Of a DNA stretch of 25,320 bases, positions 1-10,057 are shown in pieces. Under the pieces are notes generated by a model. The model searched no databases and was not told where the DNA came from. It saw nothing but the letters and a program-made list of their open reading frames with translations. Positions within the stretch are counted from its first letter, which is position 1. Each line of letters opens with the position of its first letter. This DNA is from Sedimentisphaerales bacterium (GTDB lineage: Bacteria > Planctomycetota > Phycisphaerae > Sedimentisphaerales > SG8-4). The stretch covers positions 1 through 25,320 of the forward strand of contig JAFGCA010000739.1 in the NCBI GenBank assembly GCA_016932895.1. The letters are read 5' to 3'. The translations under genes and the position numbers were made by a program.

Positions 1-203
1 TCAGGCTCGGCATCCGTTTCCTGCTCGCGGCCCAGGTTCCGTCCGGAAAGTTCGCCGGCGCCTTTCCGCGGGGCACCCACCTCCTCCCGCCGGGCCATCC
101 GGCTTACTCCAGGGCCGCCAACGACCGGGTAACCGAGATCCGCATCGACTACGTCCAGCACGCCCTCAGCGCTCTGATACAGTACAAACGCCTCTTTTTT
201 TGA
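1..203 (+). CDS. 3' end of an unidentified protein (partial)
   Basis: An open frame (codons starting at base 3) runs from the window edge to a TGA at 201-203 and gives about 66 residues. It includes the stretch GIRFLLAAQVPSGKFAGAFP and ends in QHALSALIQYKRLFF. The composition is protein-like: a mix of charged and aromatic residues, a plausible final helix, and codons rich in G/C at third positions like the neighbouring genes. I do not recognise the family, and the N-terminal part lies outside the window. A strong hairpin at 291-332 lies about 90 bases after the stop and could end this transcript. Confidence is limited because only the tail is visible. Confidence 0.55.
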   Translation, partial: RLGIRFLLAAQVPSGKFAGAFPRGTHLLPPGHPAYSRAANDRVTEIRIDYVQHALSALIQYKRLFF

Positions 204-290
204 CCGACCGACCCGCCCCGGCAACGGTCTTCGCTGCGGAAATGTGATGGCCTCACGAGGCAGGAAAACGGCCCTAACGCGAGCAAGAGG

Positions 291-332
291 CCCGTTTCCC
301 GGCCAACAACGCACAGCCGGTCGGGAAACGGG
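291..332 (+). terminator. Long hairpin downstream of the partial gene
   Basis: CCCGTTTCCCGGCC at 291-304 pairs with GGTCGGGAAACGGG at 319-332: a 14-pair stem with one G-T wobble and a 14-base loop. No T-tract follows, so it is not a classic intrinsic terminator. It may be a rho-independent-like stop without U-tract, a transcript-stabilising hairpin, or part of an untranslated leader. It lies between the partial gene and the EF-G promoter, which favours a role in ending transcription. Confidence 0.4.
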
Positions 333-379
333 GCACGATGCCGGCTGGGGGCGATTTTCCAAAAAAACATGATTTTCTC

Positions 380-420
380 TTGCCTTTCGGCCGATAAGGC
401 CGTATAGTTAGGGGCTATAC
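380..420 (+). promoter_or_regulatory. Sigma70-like promoter for EF-G with nested palindromes
   Basis: TTGCCT (380-385) and TATAGT (403-408) are separated by 17 bases, a good housekeeping promoter. It predicts a start near 415 and a leader of about 185 bases before the EF-G gene. Two inverted repeats sit inside it. CGGCC/GGCCG (388-392 and 398-402) fills the spacer. GTATAG/CTATAC (402-407 and 415-420) covers the -10 box and the start site. Such placement is typical of operators, but no regulator is known here. Confidence 0.55.
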
Positions 421-599
421 CTTTCGGCATGGAGGGGAGGGTGCATGACCTTACCGTACCCCCTGTGATTCAAATCGCTGGTTGGCGACCGTGCCGACGC
501 GGCCAACCGGCGGGCGAGAGAGTACAGCCCGGCAGACGAGTCGAAAGGAAGGGACTGCCGGATGGTTGCAGTTGACGTGAATGGACATTGTGAGCAGAA

Positions 600-2696
<2,097 letters not shown>

Positions 2697-2743
2697 ACCG
2701 CGGCGCCGGGCGTGAGCCCATGACAACACCCGTTCGAATCTCG

Positions 2744-2775
2744 CTCCCACGGGACACGTACGTGTCGCGGGGGAG
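2744..2775 (+). terminator. Inverted repeat between EF-G and helicase genes
   Basis: Two 15-base arms (2744-2758 and 2761-2775) match with two mismatches. They are centred on the perfect 14-base palindrome GACACGTACGTGTC (2753-2766). The repeat lies 48 bases after the EF-G stop and 86 before the helicase start. A transcript would form a very stable hairpin, so it is probably the end of the EF-G transcript. There is no T-run after it (GTTTATCC only), so an operator or a rho-linked structure remains possible. Confidence 0.45.
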
Positions 2776-2860
2776 GTTTATCCGCCCCGCCTCTTCCGGT
2801 CCGGTCGGATCGTACAATTTCACGTCACGTTACTTCATTGAAAACATTTAGGATATTGTA

Positions 2861-4147
2861 ATGCCATTTACGACTTTTGGTCTTTCTGATTCACTGGTGC
2901 AGGGCGTTCTGGCCACCGGCTATACCGTTCCCACCGACATTCAATCGCAGGCGATTCCGGCGGCCGTGGGCGGCCGGGACATCATCGGCTGCGCTCAAAC
3001 CGGCACCGGCAAAACGGCGGCCTTCGTGCTGCCCATGCTCAACCGGCTGTCCCGCGAGCAGGGGCGCCGGAACAAGGGGGTCAAATCCCTCATTCTTACC
3101 CCGACGCGTGAGCTGGCCGTCCAGATCGAGAGATCGATTTTGGGCCACGGCCGGTTCCTCTCGTTGCGGACGCTGGCCGTCTACGGCGGCGTCAGCATCG
3201 ACCGCCAGTTGCATGCGCTGCGTCGCGGCGTGGACATCGTGGTGGCCACGCCCGGGCGGCTGATGGATCACATGCAGCGCGGCACCATCGATTTCAGGCA
3301 CGTGGAGGTGCTCGTTCTCGATGAGGCCGACCGCATGCTGGACATGGGCTTTATCCGGGACGTGCGCCGCATTGTCGCCGCATTGCCCGCGAATCGCCAG
3401 ACGATGCTCTTCTCGGCGACGATGCCGCCGGAGGTCAAGGCGATCAGCCGAGGGATGCAAAAGTCCCCGGAGATGATCCAGATCGGCCGGCTGCACAACC
3501 CGATCGAGACCATTACGCAACACGTCTACTCCGTCCCGAAGCGACGAAAGATGGACCTTCTGCTGCACATGCTCCGAGCCGAGCCGATGTACAGCGTGCT
3601 GGTTTTCTCGCGGACGAAGCACGGCGCCGACAGGATTCGCCGGCGTCTGGAGCGGGCCGACGTGCGTGCGGTATCGATTCATTCCGGCCGCAGCCAGTCG
3701 CAGCGGCAACAGGCCCTGGACGGGTTTCGCGACGGCCGGTTTCAGGTGATGGTGGCCACCGACATCGCCGCCCGCGGGATTGACGTACAGGGCATTACCC
3801 ACGTCGTCAATTTCGACGTCCCCGCTTTTGCGGAAGACTACGTTCACCGTATCGGCCGAACGGGACGCGCCGACGCCACAGGCGATGCGATCACGCTCGT
3901 CGCCGAGGATGAGCGGGAGTACCTGAGCAAGATTGAGAAGTTCATCCGACGCAAGCTCAGTCCGCGGAAATGCCCCGAGTTCGCGCACGTCGAGCCGGAG
4001 GCCGTCAAGCCTCAACCTGCCCGGCGATCGGGTTCCCGGCGACGCCCGGACAAACGTGCGGCTGCCGCCACGGGAGCGACCGCCGGGACCAGGCGCCGCG
4101 TTTCCGGCCGCAGACGCCGCAGAGCTCCCAAACGCCGAGCCCTCTAA
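2861..4147 (+). CDS. rhlE: DEAD-box ATP-dependent RNA helicase, RhlE subfamily
   Basis: This cytoplasmic RNA helicase uses ATP to unwind short RNA duplexes, with family roles in ribosome assembly and RNA turnover. All core motifs are present: the Q motif with phenylalanine FGLSDSLVQG and PTDIQSQAIP, motif I AQTGTGKT (45-52), Ia PTRELAVQ, Ib TPGRLMD, motif II DEAD (154-157), motif III SAT (185-187), motif V VATDIAARGID and motif VI HRIGRTGR (329-336). After the two RecA domains comes a tail of about 60 residues rich in Arg, Lys and Ala, ending RRRRRAPKRRAL, likely an unstructured RNA-binding extension as in many RhlE proteins. At 428 residues the length is typical. AGGA (2850-2853) stands 7 bases before the ATG and supports this start. 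The gene converges on the minus-strand surface-protein gene. Confidence 0.93.
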   Translation: MPFTTFGLSDSLVQGVLATGYTVPTDIQSQAIPAAVGGRDIIGCAQTGTGKTAAFVLPMLNRLSREQGRRNKGVKSLILTPTRELAVQIERSILGHGRFLSLRTLAVYGGVSIDRQLHALRRGVDIVVATPGRLMDHMQRGTIDFRHVEVLVLDEADRMLDMGFIRDVRRIVAALPANRQTMLFSATMPPEVKAISRGMQKSPEMIQIGRLHNPIETITQHVYSVPKRRKMDLLLHMLRAEPMYSVLVFSRTKHGADRIRRRLERADVRAVSIHSGRSQSQRQQALDGFRDGRFQVMVATDIAARGIDVQGITHVVNFDVPAFAEDYVHRIGRTGRADATGDAITLVAEDEREYLSKIEKFIRRKLSPRKCPEFAHVEPEAVKPQPARRSGSRRRPDKRAAAATGATAGTRRRVSGRRRRRAPKRRAL

Positions 4148-4208
4148 CGGAAACCGGCGAGCGCGCCGAAGCAACGGCACTACGCGCGCGGGCCGCGCAA
4201 AAACAAAG

Positions 4209-4238
4209 AAGGGCTGCCACCCTCGGGTCGCAGCCCTT
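4209..4238. terminator. Bidirectional intrinsic terminator
   Basis: AAGGGCTGC (4209-4217) and GCAGCCCTT (4230-4238) form a perfect 9-pair stem with a 12-base loop, between convergent genes ending at 4147 (plus) and 4274 (minus). On the minus strand the stem is followed by CTTTGTTTTTG, a good T-tract. On the plus strand the follow-up is CCTTTCG, weaker. It probably stops both transcripts, mainly the minus-strand one. Confidence 0.75.
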
Positions 4239-4273
4239 CCTTTCGTTCATGCTATCCGCTACTGTGCCACCGC

Positions 4274-6874
4274 TTACGGTTTGACCACGCGAACATCATC
4301 CACGTAGATCACACCGGAGCCGTCGGCTGCCGCAGCGGTACGGCTGCCCACGCCGATGGCGATCTTGCGTACGGCAGTGAGGCTCACGCCCGCATCGGCG
4401 AGGTCACTCAGCGCGATCTTCCACTCGGTCCAATTGGCGATCTGCGCCGCGTCCGGATCCGGGTTGACGACCACGCCGACGTTGCCGGCGTTGTCGGTAA
4501 TCGCCACGTACAGCGGCGCTGCGCCATTGGTGCCGACGCCTCGGAACCACAGGCTCACGGCATCGACGCCCTCGACCGTCCAGTCCTGGGCCATCGCCAG
4601 GGTCTTCTCGGCCTCGGAGTAGTAGGGCGCCGCGGCGTTATTGTAGTACAGCGGCATCGCCTGCTCGCCGCCCTGGACATTGGCGGTCTCCATGATCTGG
4701 CCGTTGAAGTAGGAACTGCCCGGATCCCAGATGTCATGCCCGACGGCGGCGCCGGTGCCGTTGCCCGCGTTGCCGGGCTCGGGCAGGGTGAAGCCCACGC
4801 CGTCGATCCAGGCCTCGAAGGCCCGCGTACCGACGTTGTTGTTGTAGCTCTCGAAATCGTCGACCGGGATGTAGTCGGCCGTGCTGAAGCTCCAGACGGC
4901 GCCCTTCCACGGACTGTCGGCATCACCGGTGTTGATCTCGTCGACCCGCCAGTAGTAGGTCTTGCCCCACTGAAGCGCGCCCGGGTTGAAGGTCGCTGCA
5001 CTCTGGCGGCCCTGGTAGACGCCGGCCGTGGCGGTGTTGGCGTCGGCCACCGCGTCCGCATCGTCGCCGAAGTAGACGTCGTGCTGAACGGCCCTCTCGC
5101 CGGCGAACCAGCTCAGGGTCAGCGTCTGGACCGTGTCCACAGCGCCGTTGGCGGGCGAGGGAGCGGCCGCGTGCAGCGGCGCCAGGGCATACGTATCGAC
5201 GTACGCGCCGGATATCACTTCCTGGCCGGCGCCCGGACGCTGCCAGGCCACGGCGATATTGTCACCGCTAGCGTTTTCCTTCATCAGCGCTTCGATGTAG
5301 TACTTCTGGCCGGCCTGCAGGGCAATCGGCTCCGATTCCTGCTCGGGGAACCCGGTCCACACACGCGAGTCGGTCCAGTCGGGGACACGGCAGATCTGCG
5401 TGGCATTGGCCGGATCGACGTCGGTGCTCAACCACAGCTCGCCGTTATCGTCGCTGGCGATCCAGAAGGTGTAGTCGCCCGATTCGGGGGGAATGAGCCA
5501 GCCGGAGAGCCGGCTGCCATAGGTCTCCTGCCAGTTGGTCGGGCCTTCGAAAATATCAAGAAGCTCGAAGCCGTCGGGACTGCTGGGGTAGCGCGCATCG
5601 CTGGTCAGGCCGCTGACGGCCGTGCCGTCGATGCCCAGCCACCACTCGCGAACGACCTTACCCTGCACGGGCTGGCCGGTAGTGAAGCTCCAGACGTCGC
5701 CGACATGAATGCCGCCGTCGGCATCCGCCTCGTCGACACGCCAGTAGTAGGTGGTGCCGGCGCGAAGCAGCCCGGTGCTGAAGGTGGTTTCGGTCAATTC
5801 GCCCTTATCCGTGTCCTCGGCTCCGGCCGCAACATCGTCGGCATTGTCACCGAAGTACAGATGATACTGCTCCAACGAACCCTGGCCCGGCAACCAGCCC
5901 AGCTCGAACACTTGCGCGCTCGTGGCGGCGCCGTCGGCGGGCGTGGGGGCATAGGTGCTCAGGGGCATGGCGGTGAAGGACCAGACGTCGCCTTCATGCA
6001 CCGTAACGCCATCGGCCTCGACTTCATCCACGCGCCAGTAGTACGTCGCGCCCGGTTCGAGCCCGGCCATGTGGTAGTACATGTTGAACGGCTGGTGCGT
6101 GCCGACCTGGTCGGCCGCCGTCAGTTCGGCATTGGTGCCGAAGTAGACGTCGTGCAGTGCGGCCGTATCACCGGAGGCCCACCGCAGCAGCGAATTGACC
6201 ACACCGAGGGCCCCGTCCGCCGGATCGGGTTCCTGGGCCTTGTAGTCAAAGTACTGCGTGATCGACACGTCATCGTAATAGACCGACGAGGCGCCGTTGC
6301 CGAACAGGTCGATCGCGCCGATGGTGCCGTGCTCGTTGTCGTCCCAGACGCTCGTCGAGAGCAGTTCGCCGTTGTAGTACTCCTCGACGGTGTTCTTGTC
6401 CAGATCGATCATGAATTTCAGCTCGACCCACTGGTCGTACACGATATTGGCCGTGCCCGCGCCGAGTTCCAGGTTGATCACACCCGTGGCCAGATTCATG
6501 TTCCACTGGATGGACCAGTCCTGGTTGGCGCCGTCATCGTAGCTGTTGAGCAGGATGAAGAAGCTATTGCCGGTGGTGCCGGAGGGAATGTACTGCATGA
6601 TTTTGAATTCCCGCTTGCCGCCGGCAATGTCAAACTCGTGCACCAAATCGGCACTTCCGATAATTTCGACCGAATTCGTGCCACTGTAGGCGTACTCGCT
6701 CGATGCCGGTGCGCCTGCGCCGGGGGTGTTGTCCCAGCCTTTCCATCCTCCCTGGCCGTGCATTTCACTGCCGGCGGCGTAGGACTCAAAGTCCTCCGCA
6801 AAGTCCTGCGCTCCCGCGAGTGAGCACACGCTCAACAACGCCAGGACCGCTACCACAAGTTGCATGTTTCTCAT
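4274..6874 (-). CDS. Secreted multidomain protein: lectin-like, fibronectin III-like repeats and PA14 domain
   Basis: The 866-residue exported protein starts at MRNMQLVVAVLALL. AAGGAG lies 8 bases upstream of this ATG; the ATG two codons earlier is too close to it. A signal peptide is likely cleaved at AGA/QD (residue 22). Approximate domain order is: concanavalin A-like jelly roll (23-215, opening DFAEDFESY and closing YYDDVSI), two fibronectin III-like repeats with TYYWRVDE and VWSFT (218-305, 306-400), a PA14 carbohydrate-binding domain (400-565, with SGDYTFWIASDDNGELWLS), a third fibronectin-like repeat (570-665), and a second jelly-roll-like module (668-866, opening DDFESY, closing IYVDDVRVVKP). 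No catalytic domain, LPXTG or PEP-CTERM anchor is seen. This architecture is common in planctomycetes and suggests polysaccharide or cell-surface binding; that role is inference. A consensus promoter lies at 6993-7021. Confidence 0.85.
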   Translation of the reverse strand: MRNMQLVVAVLALLSVCSLAGAQDFAEDFESYAAGSEMHGQGGWKGWDNTPGAGAPASSEYAYSGTNSVEIIGSADLVHEFDIAGGKREFKIMQYIPSGTTGNSFFILLNSYDDGANQDWSIQWNMNLATGVINLELGAGTANIVYDQWVELKFMIDLDKNTVEEYYNGELLSTSVWDDNEHGTIGAIDLFGNGASSVYYDDVSITQYFDYKAQEPDPADGALGVVNSLLRWASGDTAALHDVYFGTNAELTAADQVGTHQPFNMYYHMAGLEPGATYYWRVDEVEADGVTVHEGDVWSFTAMPLSTYAPTPADGAATSAQVFELGWLPGQGSLEQYHLYFGDNADDVAAGAEDTDKGELTETTFSTGLLRAGTTYYWRVDEADADGGIHVGDVWSFTTGQPVQGKVVREWWLGIDGTAVSGLTSDARYPSSPDGFELLDIFEGPTNWQETYGSRLSGWLIPPESGDYTFWIASDDNGELWLSTDVDPANATQICRVPDWTDSRVWTGFPEQESEPIALQAGQKYYIEALMKENASGDNIAVAWQRPGAGQEVISGAYVDTYALAPLHAAAPSPANGAVDTVQTLTLSWFAGERAVQHDVYFGDDADAVADANTATAGVYQGRQSAATFNPGALQWGKTYYWRVDEINTGDADSPWKGAVWSFSTADYIPVDDFESYNNNVGTRAFEAWIDGVGFTLPEPGNAGNGTGAAVGHDIWDPGSSYFNGQIMETANVQGGEQAMPLYYNNAAAPYYSEAEKTLAMAQDWTVEGVDAVSLWFRGVGTNGAAPLYVAITDNAGNVGVVVNPDPDAAQIANWTEWKIALSDLADAGVSLTAVRKIAIGVGSRTAAAADGSGVIYVDDVRVVKP

Positions 6875-6911
6875 GTTCATTACTCCTTCTTGAGAAAGAG
6901 AACACAAAAGG

Positions 6912-6925
6912 GGTGACGTGTCACC
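6912..6925. promoter_or_regulatory. Palindrome GGTGAC-GT-GTCACC in the leader of the surface-protein gene
   Basis: Arms GGTGAC (6912-6917) and GTCACC (6920-6925) flank a 2-base centre, 37 bases upstream of the minus-strand start. Related GTGAC/GTCAC inverted repeats occur at 7300-7320 and 7528-7539 in the same intergenic region, so this may be a site for a shared regulator. It could also be only an RNA hairpin. Confidence 0.3.
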
Positions 6926-6992
6926 TACCATTGAGAAGGCAGACAGAGGGAGCTATCATACCCTGCCTCCATACACACATCATCATTTACCC

Positions 6993-7021
6993 ATATTATC
7001 TGTGCGGCGGGCCATTGTCAA
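6993..7021 (-). promoter_or_regulatory. Sigma70-like promoter of the surface-protein gene
   Basis: On the minus strand a perfect TTGACA (7021-7016) is followed after 17 bases by TAATAT (6998-6993). The predicted start near 6986 leaves a leader of about 110 bases, which contains the 6912-6925 palindrome and the AAGGAG ribosome binding site (6888-6883). Confidence 0.6.
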
Positions 7022-7440
7022 GGCTGGACAAAAAAATCGTACGGCACTCGCCTCACCCCTCCCTTCCGATACCGCCTATAGTCCGATCCTCAACTGTACG
7101 ACGTTTACCTATGCCTCCGCTTGCCCATGGAACTTCTTCCGTATCCTCCGCAAGGACAACGATAGGAAGAAGAACCGATGTCACGATCCCCCCGGGCGCG
7201 CAACCGGCACGGTTGTGCAGATCCACACCACCGGCGAAACCCGGATGATCATTCGGGCACCCGGGGCAAAACAAAACGGTCGCATCGACTGTAACGCCGG
7301 TGACACCGGCACCGTGTCACTGCCCCCCGAGGCAGAGGACGGCGCCGTCACGCGTCGATACAAACAGCCGCCCCTGTGCCACGGCCATACCGTCCCAAAT
7401 GGGCGGTGCGGGCAAAGTCAATTGCGAAAGCGGTTGCGCG
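7022..7440. other. Intergenic region without a supported gene
   Basis: The region between the divergent surface-protein and pseudopilin genes holds regulatory-looking inverted repeats (for example GTGACAC/GTGTCAC at 7300-7306 and 7314-7320). No open frame has a credible protein composition. A plus-strand frame does extend upstream of the pseudopilin through this region, but its translation is low-complexity, rich in Pro/Arg/Thr/Gly, and looks non-coding. A 38-codon frame at 7179 has a possible ribosome site but no other support. Confidence 0.5.
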
Positions 7441-7448
7441 GGGCCGAT

Positions 7449-7500
7449 CTGTCAACCGAACGGTTGTGTGGTATACTACTGGAAGGGAAAGAACCGTTCG
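7449..7500 (+). promoter_or_regulatory. Promoter with nested palindromes upstream of the pseudopilin gene
   Basis: CTGTCA (7449-7454) and TATACT (7472-7477) are 17 bases apart, giving a start near 7484. The spacer contains CAACCG-AA-CGGTTG (7453-7466). CGAACGGTT (7457-7465) also reappears as the perfect inverted copy AACCGTTCG (7492-7500) on the other side of the -10 box. A regulator could bind either; neither is proven. Confidence 0.45.
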
Positions 7501-7526
7501 AAGAAGTGTCAAAAGAGAAGGCCGGT

Positions 7527-8354
7527 GTGTCACGTGACAAAATGATTGCCACGCGCAAGCAAAGAGGATTCACGCTGATCGAACTGCTCGTCGTGATCGC
7601 CATCATCGCGATGCTGATGGCGATATTGATGCCGGCGCTGCAGCGGGTGCGGAAACAGGCGCGGGCCGTCGCGTGCCGGTCCAACCTGAGGCAGTGGTCT
7701 CTCGTCTGGTCGATGTACTTAAACGACCACAACGGCTCGTTCCATGAAGGCTGGTGGACCGGCTTCTCTTCGGAGAATACCTGGCCGACGCTGCTGGCGC
7801 CTTACATGAAGAGCGACAAGATGCGCTTCTGCCCTTTGGCCGAGAAGCTCCGGGGAGAGGGGGCCCTCGACCCGTACGCGGCTTGGGGGCCCTACAACGA
7901 CTTCGAGCTGGCCAGCGCCAGTTACGGCCTGAACGGCTGGGCCTGCAATCCCGCGATGACGACCGGGGACGTGTATCCCACCCGGGGAGAGCCCGTCAAA
8001 TGGAACTGGCGCACGATCAACGCACCGAGCGGCCTGGCCCCGGCAATACCGCTGTTCCTCGGCTGCGCCGCGCCCGACGGCAAACCCCAGGCCTATGACA
8101 AGCCCCCCGAAACGACCGAGGACATCTGTCTATGGGGCTCGGGCGATTCGGAGATGAAACGCTTCTGCCTCGCGCGACACGAGGGCGCCGTCGGCGTGAC
8201 TTTCTTCGATTTCTCTCTCCGCAAGGCCGGTGTCAAGGAGCTGTGGACCTTGAAGTGGCACCAGGCGTGTGACACGTCGGGCCCCTGGACCAAAGCCGGC
8301 GGCGTCCAACCGGGCGACTGGCCCCGGTGGATGAGCCGCTACGCGGAATACTGA
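7527..8354 (+). CDS. Type II secretion/type IV pilin-like pseudopilin
   Basis: A 275-residue prepilin-like protein. The leader ends in KQRG followed by FTLIELLVVIAIIAMLMAIL: the prepilin peptidase cuts after the glycine and the conserved glutamate is fifth in the mature chain, ahead of a single N-terminal membrane helix. The rest is a globular domain with RSNLRQWSLVWSMYLND after the helix, as in the many planctomycete proteins of this class. Near the C-terminus, RHEGAVGVTFFDF fits H-X9-D, but the usual H-X9-DG glycine is replaced by phenylalanine. I chose the GTG at 7527 because GAGAAGG ends 5 bases before it; the ATG at 7542 (MIATRKQRG) has no ribosome site at normal distance and is the alternative. 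Specific function is unknown: these proteins occur in large paralogous sets and are presumed assembled at the cell envelope. The gene converges on the glycosidase gene with a 20-base gap. Confidence 0.82.
   Translation: MSRDKMIATRKQRGFTLIELLVVIAIIAMLMAILMPALQRVRKQARAVACRSNLRQWSLVWSMYLNDHNGSFHEGWWTGFSSENTWPTLLAPYMKSDKMRFCPLAEKLRGEGALDPYAAWGPYNDFELASASYGLNGWACNPAMTTGDVYPTRGEPVKWNWRTINAPSGLAPAIPLFLGCAAPDGKPQAYDKPPETTEDICLWGSGDSEMKRFCLARHEGAVGVTFFDFSLRKAGVKELWTLKWHQACDTSGPWTKAGGVQPGDWPRWMSRYAEY
7528..7539. promoter_or_regulatory. Perfect palindrome TGTCACGTGACA across the pseudopilin start
   Basis: A 12-base perfect palindrome lies directly on the predicted GTG start (7527) and just before the ATG at 7542. 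It has the CG-centred symmetry seen in LacI-type operators, but could also form a short RNA hairpin affecting translation. Confidence 0.3.
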
Positions 8355-8374
8355 TCCGCGAGGGACGTGGCAGC

Positions 8375-10021
8375 TTACTCCTGATGCTTCGGCAGTGTCG
8401 TCGTCAGCAATCCCGGTTTTGAGTTCGATGCCACGGTTCGGCCGTCGACCAGCACGTGAAAGCCTTTTCCCCGGCCGTATTTCCCGCCCGTCTCGTCCCA
8501 GACAATGGTGACGATATGGCCGCGATAGAGGACGTTGTCCAGGCAAAACCACGGCCAGTTGTCCGGGACCAGCGGATGGACGCGGAGCGTGTCGTCGGGC
8601 TGCGGCCGTAACCCCATCAGGCCCGTGATGACGAGATCGCAGAACGTCGAATGGTTGTAGTCCTTGCCGCGTTCTTTGCCCCCTTTGCCCGCGTCCCAGG
8701 TGCCGTTCTTCCAGGTCTTGAGGCGCGTGCGGGCGATCCAGTCGCCGGTGTGCGGATTGAGGTTCTCGTCGATCCAGGGCACGACCGTACCGTCCTCGCG
8801 CCGCAGCGTATGCGACCGCGCGTAGTTGCGCAACAGCTCGAAGTAATCCGCGTTGGAGACGGTGTCCTGGTCGTAGTGGTTCAGCAGTTGGGCCAGCGCC
8901 GTCAGAGTCACGGACGTCGCATAAGGCCAACTCGGCCCGTTCCACTGGCACTCGTGGCCCTCGTACGAGAGCCGAAAACCCGGGTGTCGCTGCTCGGCGG
9001 TGGTCGGGCCGAAGGGGGCGTAGAATCCGTTCGGGTCCATCAGCACCCGCCACGCGCGGCTGTACTTTTCGTCGGGCAGATTGAAGTACCACGGCGTATA
9101 GCCGTGCAGCTCGCGCACGTCGGCTAACGGCCCGGCCTGGCCGTCCCTGCCGCGCGGCATGACCTTGAAGAACTGCGCCTCGGCGTCCCAGAGCTTCTCC
9201 TGGACCAGCCGCTTGATTTGGCGGGCCTTGCCACGGTACTGCTCGGCCAGACTGCGATCCCCGGCCAGATCCGCGATCTCGGCGATCGCGACGGCGTCGC
9301 CGTACATGTAGCTGTTGATCGTGGCCCGGTAGCCGCTGCCGCCGATGGAGACCTCCATCCCGTCCTGACCGTCGACCTGCCAGAAAAGACCGTCGGGTCC
9401 GAGACGCGACTGTTCCCAGGCCCGGTAGTTCGCGACCAGATCGTCGAGCAACCCGGTGAGCAACGTACGGTTGGGACGCACCATGTCCCGCGCGTAGAGC
9501 GCATCGGCGGCCCAGAAGCTGTAGCGCCGCGGGTCGCCTCCCTTGCGGAACCAGAACACCGCGTAGTCGTCCAGGTACCGCCGGTCGTGCAGCCAGCGCC
9601 CCTCGTAGAAATGATGGGCGGCGGGGCAACTGATCGTGTTGTGCTTGCCCGACCAGCCGACCTGCGGGAGGAACTCGGTGATGACGAACCCGTCCGGCGT
9701 CTCCTTGATGTGCTTGCGGTAGGTCCACCAGCGGAAATAGTACGTTCGCTCGATGTCTTTGTCGGGGCACTCGAGGAGAGGAATGTTGCCCCTGAGAAAC
9801 GCCCAGGCCTTCGCATTCGATATATGCTGGACGTAGAGCTCCTCGTCGTGCTCGTTGAAGGCATCGACGTAGTGTTTGAAAGGTCCGGCCTTCAGAACCG
9901 CTCGCTCGCGAGGCGCTTCCGCGTCACATCGAGCCCGGTTCGCGCACGCAAGGACGAAAGAGAGAGCCAGCAGCACGATCACGGCGTGCCTGTCACTGGC
10001 GCGGTTGTCACTACAGATCAT
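8375..10021 (-). CDS. Exported (alpha/alpha)6-barrel glycoside hydrolase, MGH1/GH63-like
   Basis: A 548-residue protein with an N-terminal export signal (LLALSFVLACANR; the VLAC could act as a lipobox, making it a lipoprotein, though leucine at -2 is atypical). The body resembles the MGH1-like/GH63-type clan of inverting glycosidases: TYYFRWWTYRKHI near residues 93-105, FWFRKGGDPRRYSFWAADAL, DGLFWQVDGQDGMEVSIGG, WNGPSWPYATS and a C-terminal beta-rich part. By family analogy the acids are likely the Asp in GQDGMEVS and a Glu near the C-terminal half of the barrel; I cannot assign them firmly. Substrate is unknown. GGAG precedes the ATG by 6 bases. The sulfatase gene ends 36 bases upstream on the same strand, so the two are probably one operon acting on a sulfated glycan. 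Confidence 0.75.
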   Translation of the reverse strand: MICSDNRASDRHAVIVLLALSFVLACANRARCDAEAPRERAVLKAGPFKHYVDAFNEHDEELYVQHISNAKAWAFLRGNIPLLECPDKDIERTYYFRWWTYRKHIKETPDGFVITEFLPQVGWSGKHNTISCPAAHHFYEGRWLHDRRYLDDYAVFWFRKGGDPRRYSFWAADALYARDMVRPNRTLLTGLLDDLVANYRAWEQSRLGPDGLFWQVDGQDGMEVSIGGSGYRATINSYMYGDAVAIAEIADLAGDRSLAEQYRGKARQIKRLVQEKLWDAEAQFFKVMPRGRDGQAGPLADVRELHGYTPWYFNLPDEKYSRAWRVLMDPNGFYAPFGPTTAEQRHPGFRLSYEGHECQWNGPSWPYATSVTLTALAQLLNHYDQDTVSNADYFELLRNYARSHTLRREDGTVVPWIDENLNPHTGDWIARTRLKTWKNGTWDAGKGGKERGKDYNHSTFCDLVITGLMGLRPQPDDTLRVHPLVPDNWPWFCLDNVLYRGHIVTIVWDETGGKYGRGKGFHVLVDGRTVASNSKPGLLTTTLPKHQE

Positions 10022-10057
10022 ATTTGTCTCCAGATTGACTCGCGGGTATACCTCCGG

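Noticed and set aside
2891..4180. Long minus-strand open frame opposite the helicase
   Set aside because: Antisense shadow; all DEAD-box motifs are on the plus strand.
4736..6823. Long plus-strand open frame (695 codons) opposite the surface-protein gene
   Set aside because: It is the antisense shadow of a gene with signal peptide, recognisable domains, promoter and ribosome site; its translation is a valine/glycine/arginine-rich sequence with no family features.
6918..7526. N-terminal extension of the pseudopilin frame by about 200 codons
   Set aside because: The prepilin leader must be near the N-terminus; the extension is low-complexity and a promoter (7449-7477) lies inside it.
8130..9770. 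Long minus-strand frame in another phase overlapping the glycosidase gene
   Set aside because: Arginine/proline-rich out-of-frame translation; the 8375-10021 frame has the signal peptide, ribosome site and family motifs.
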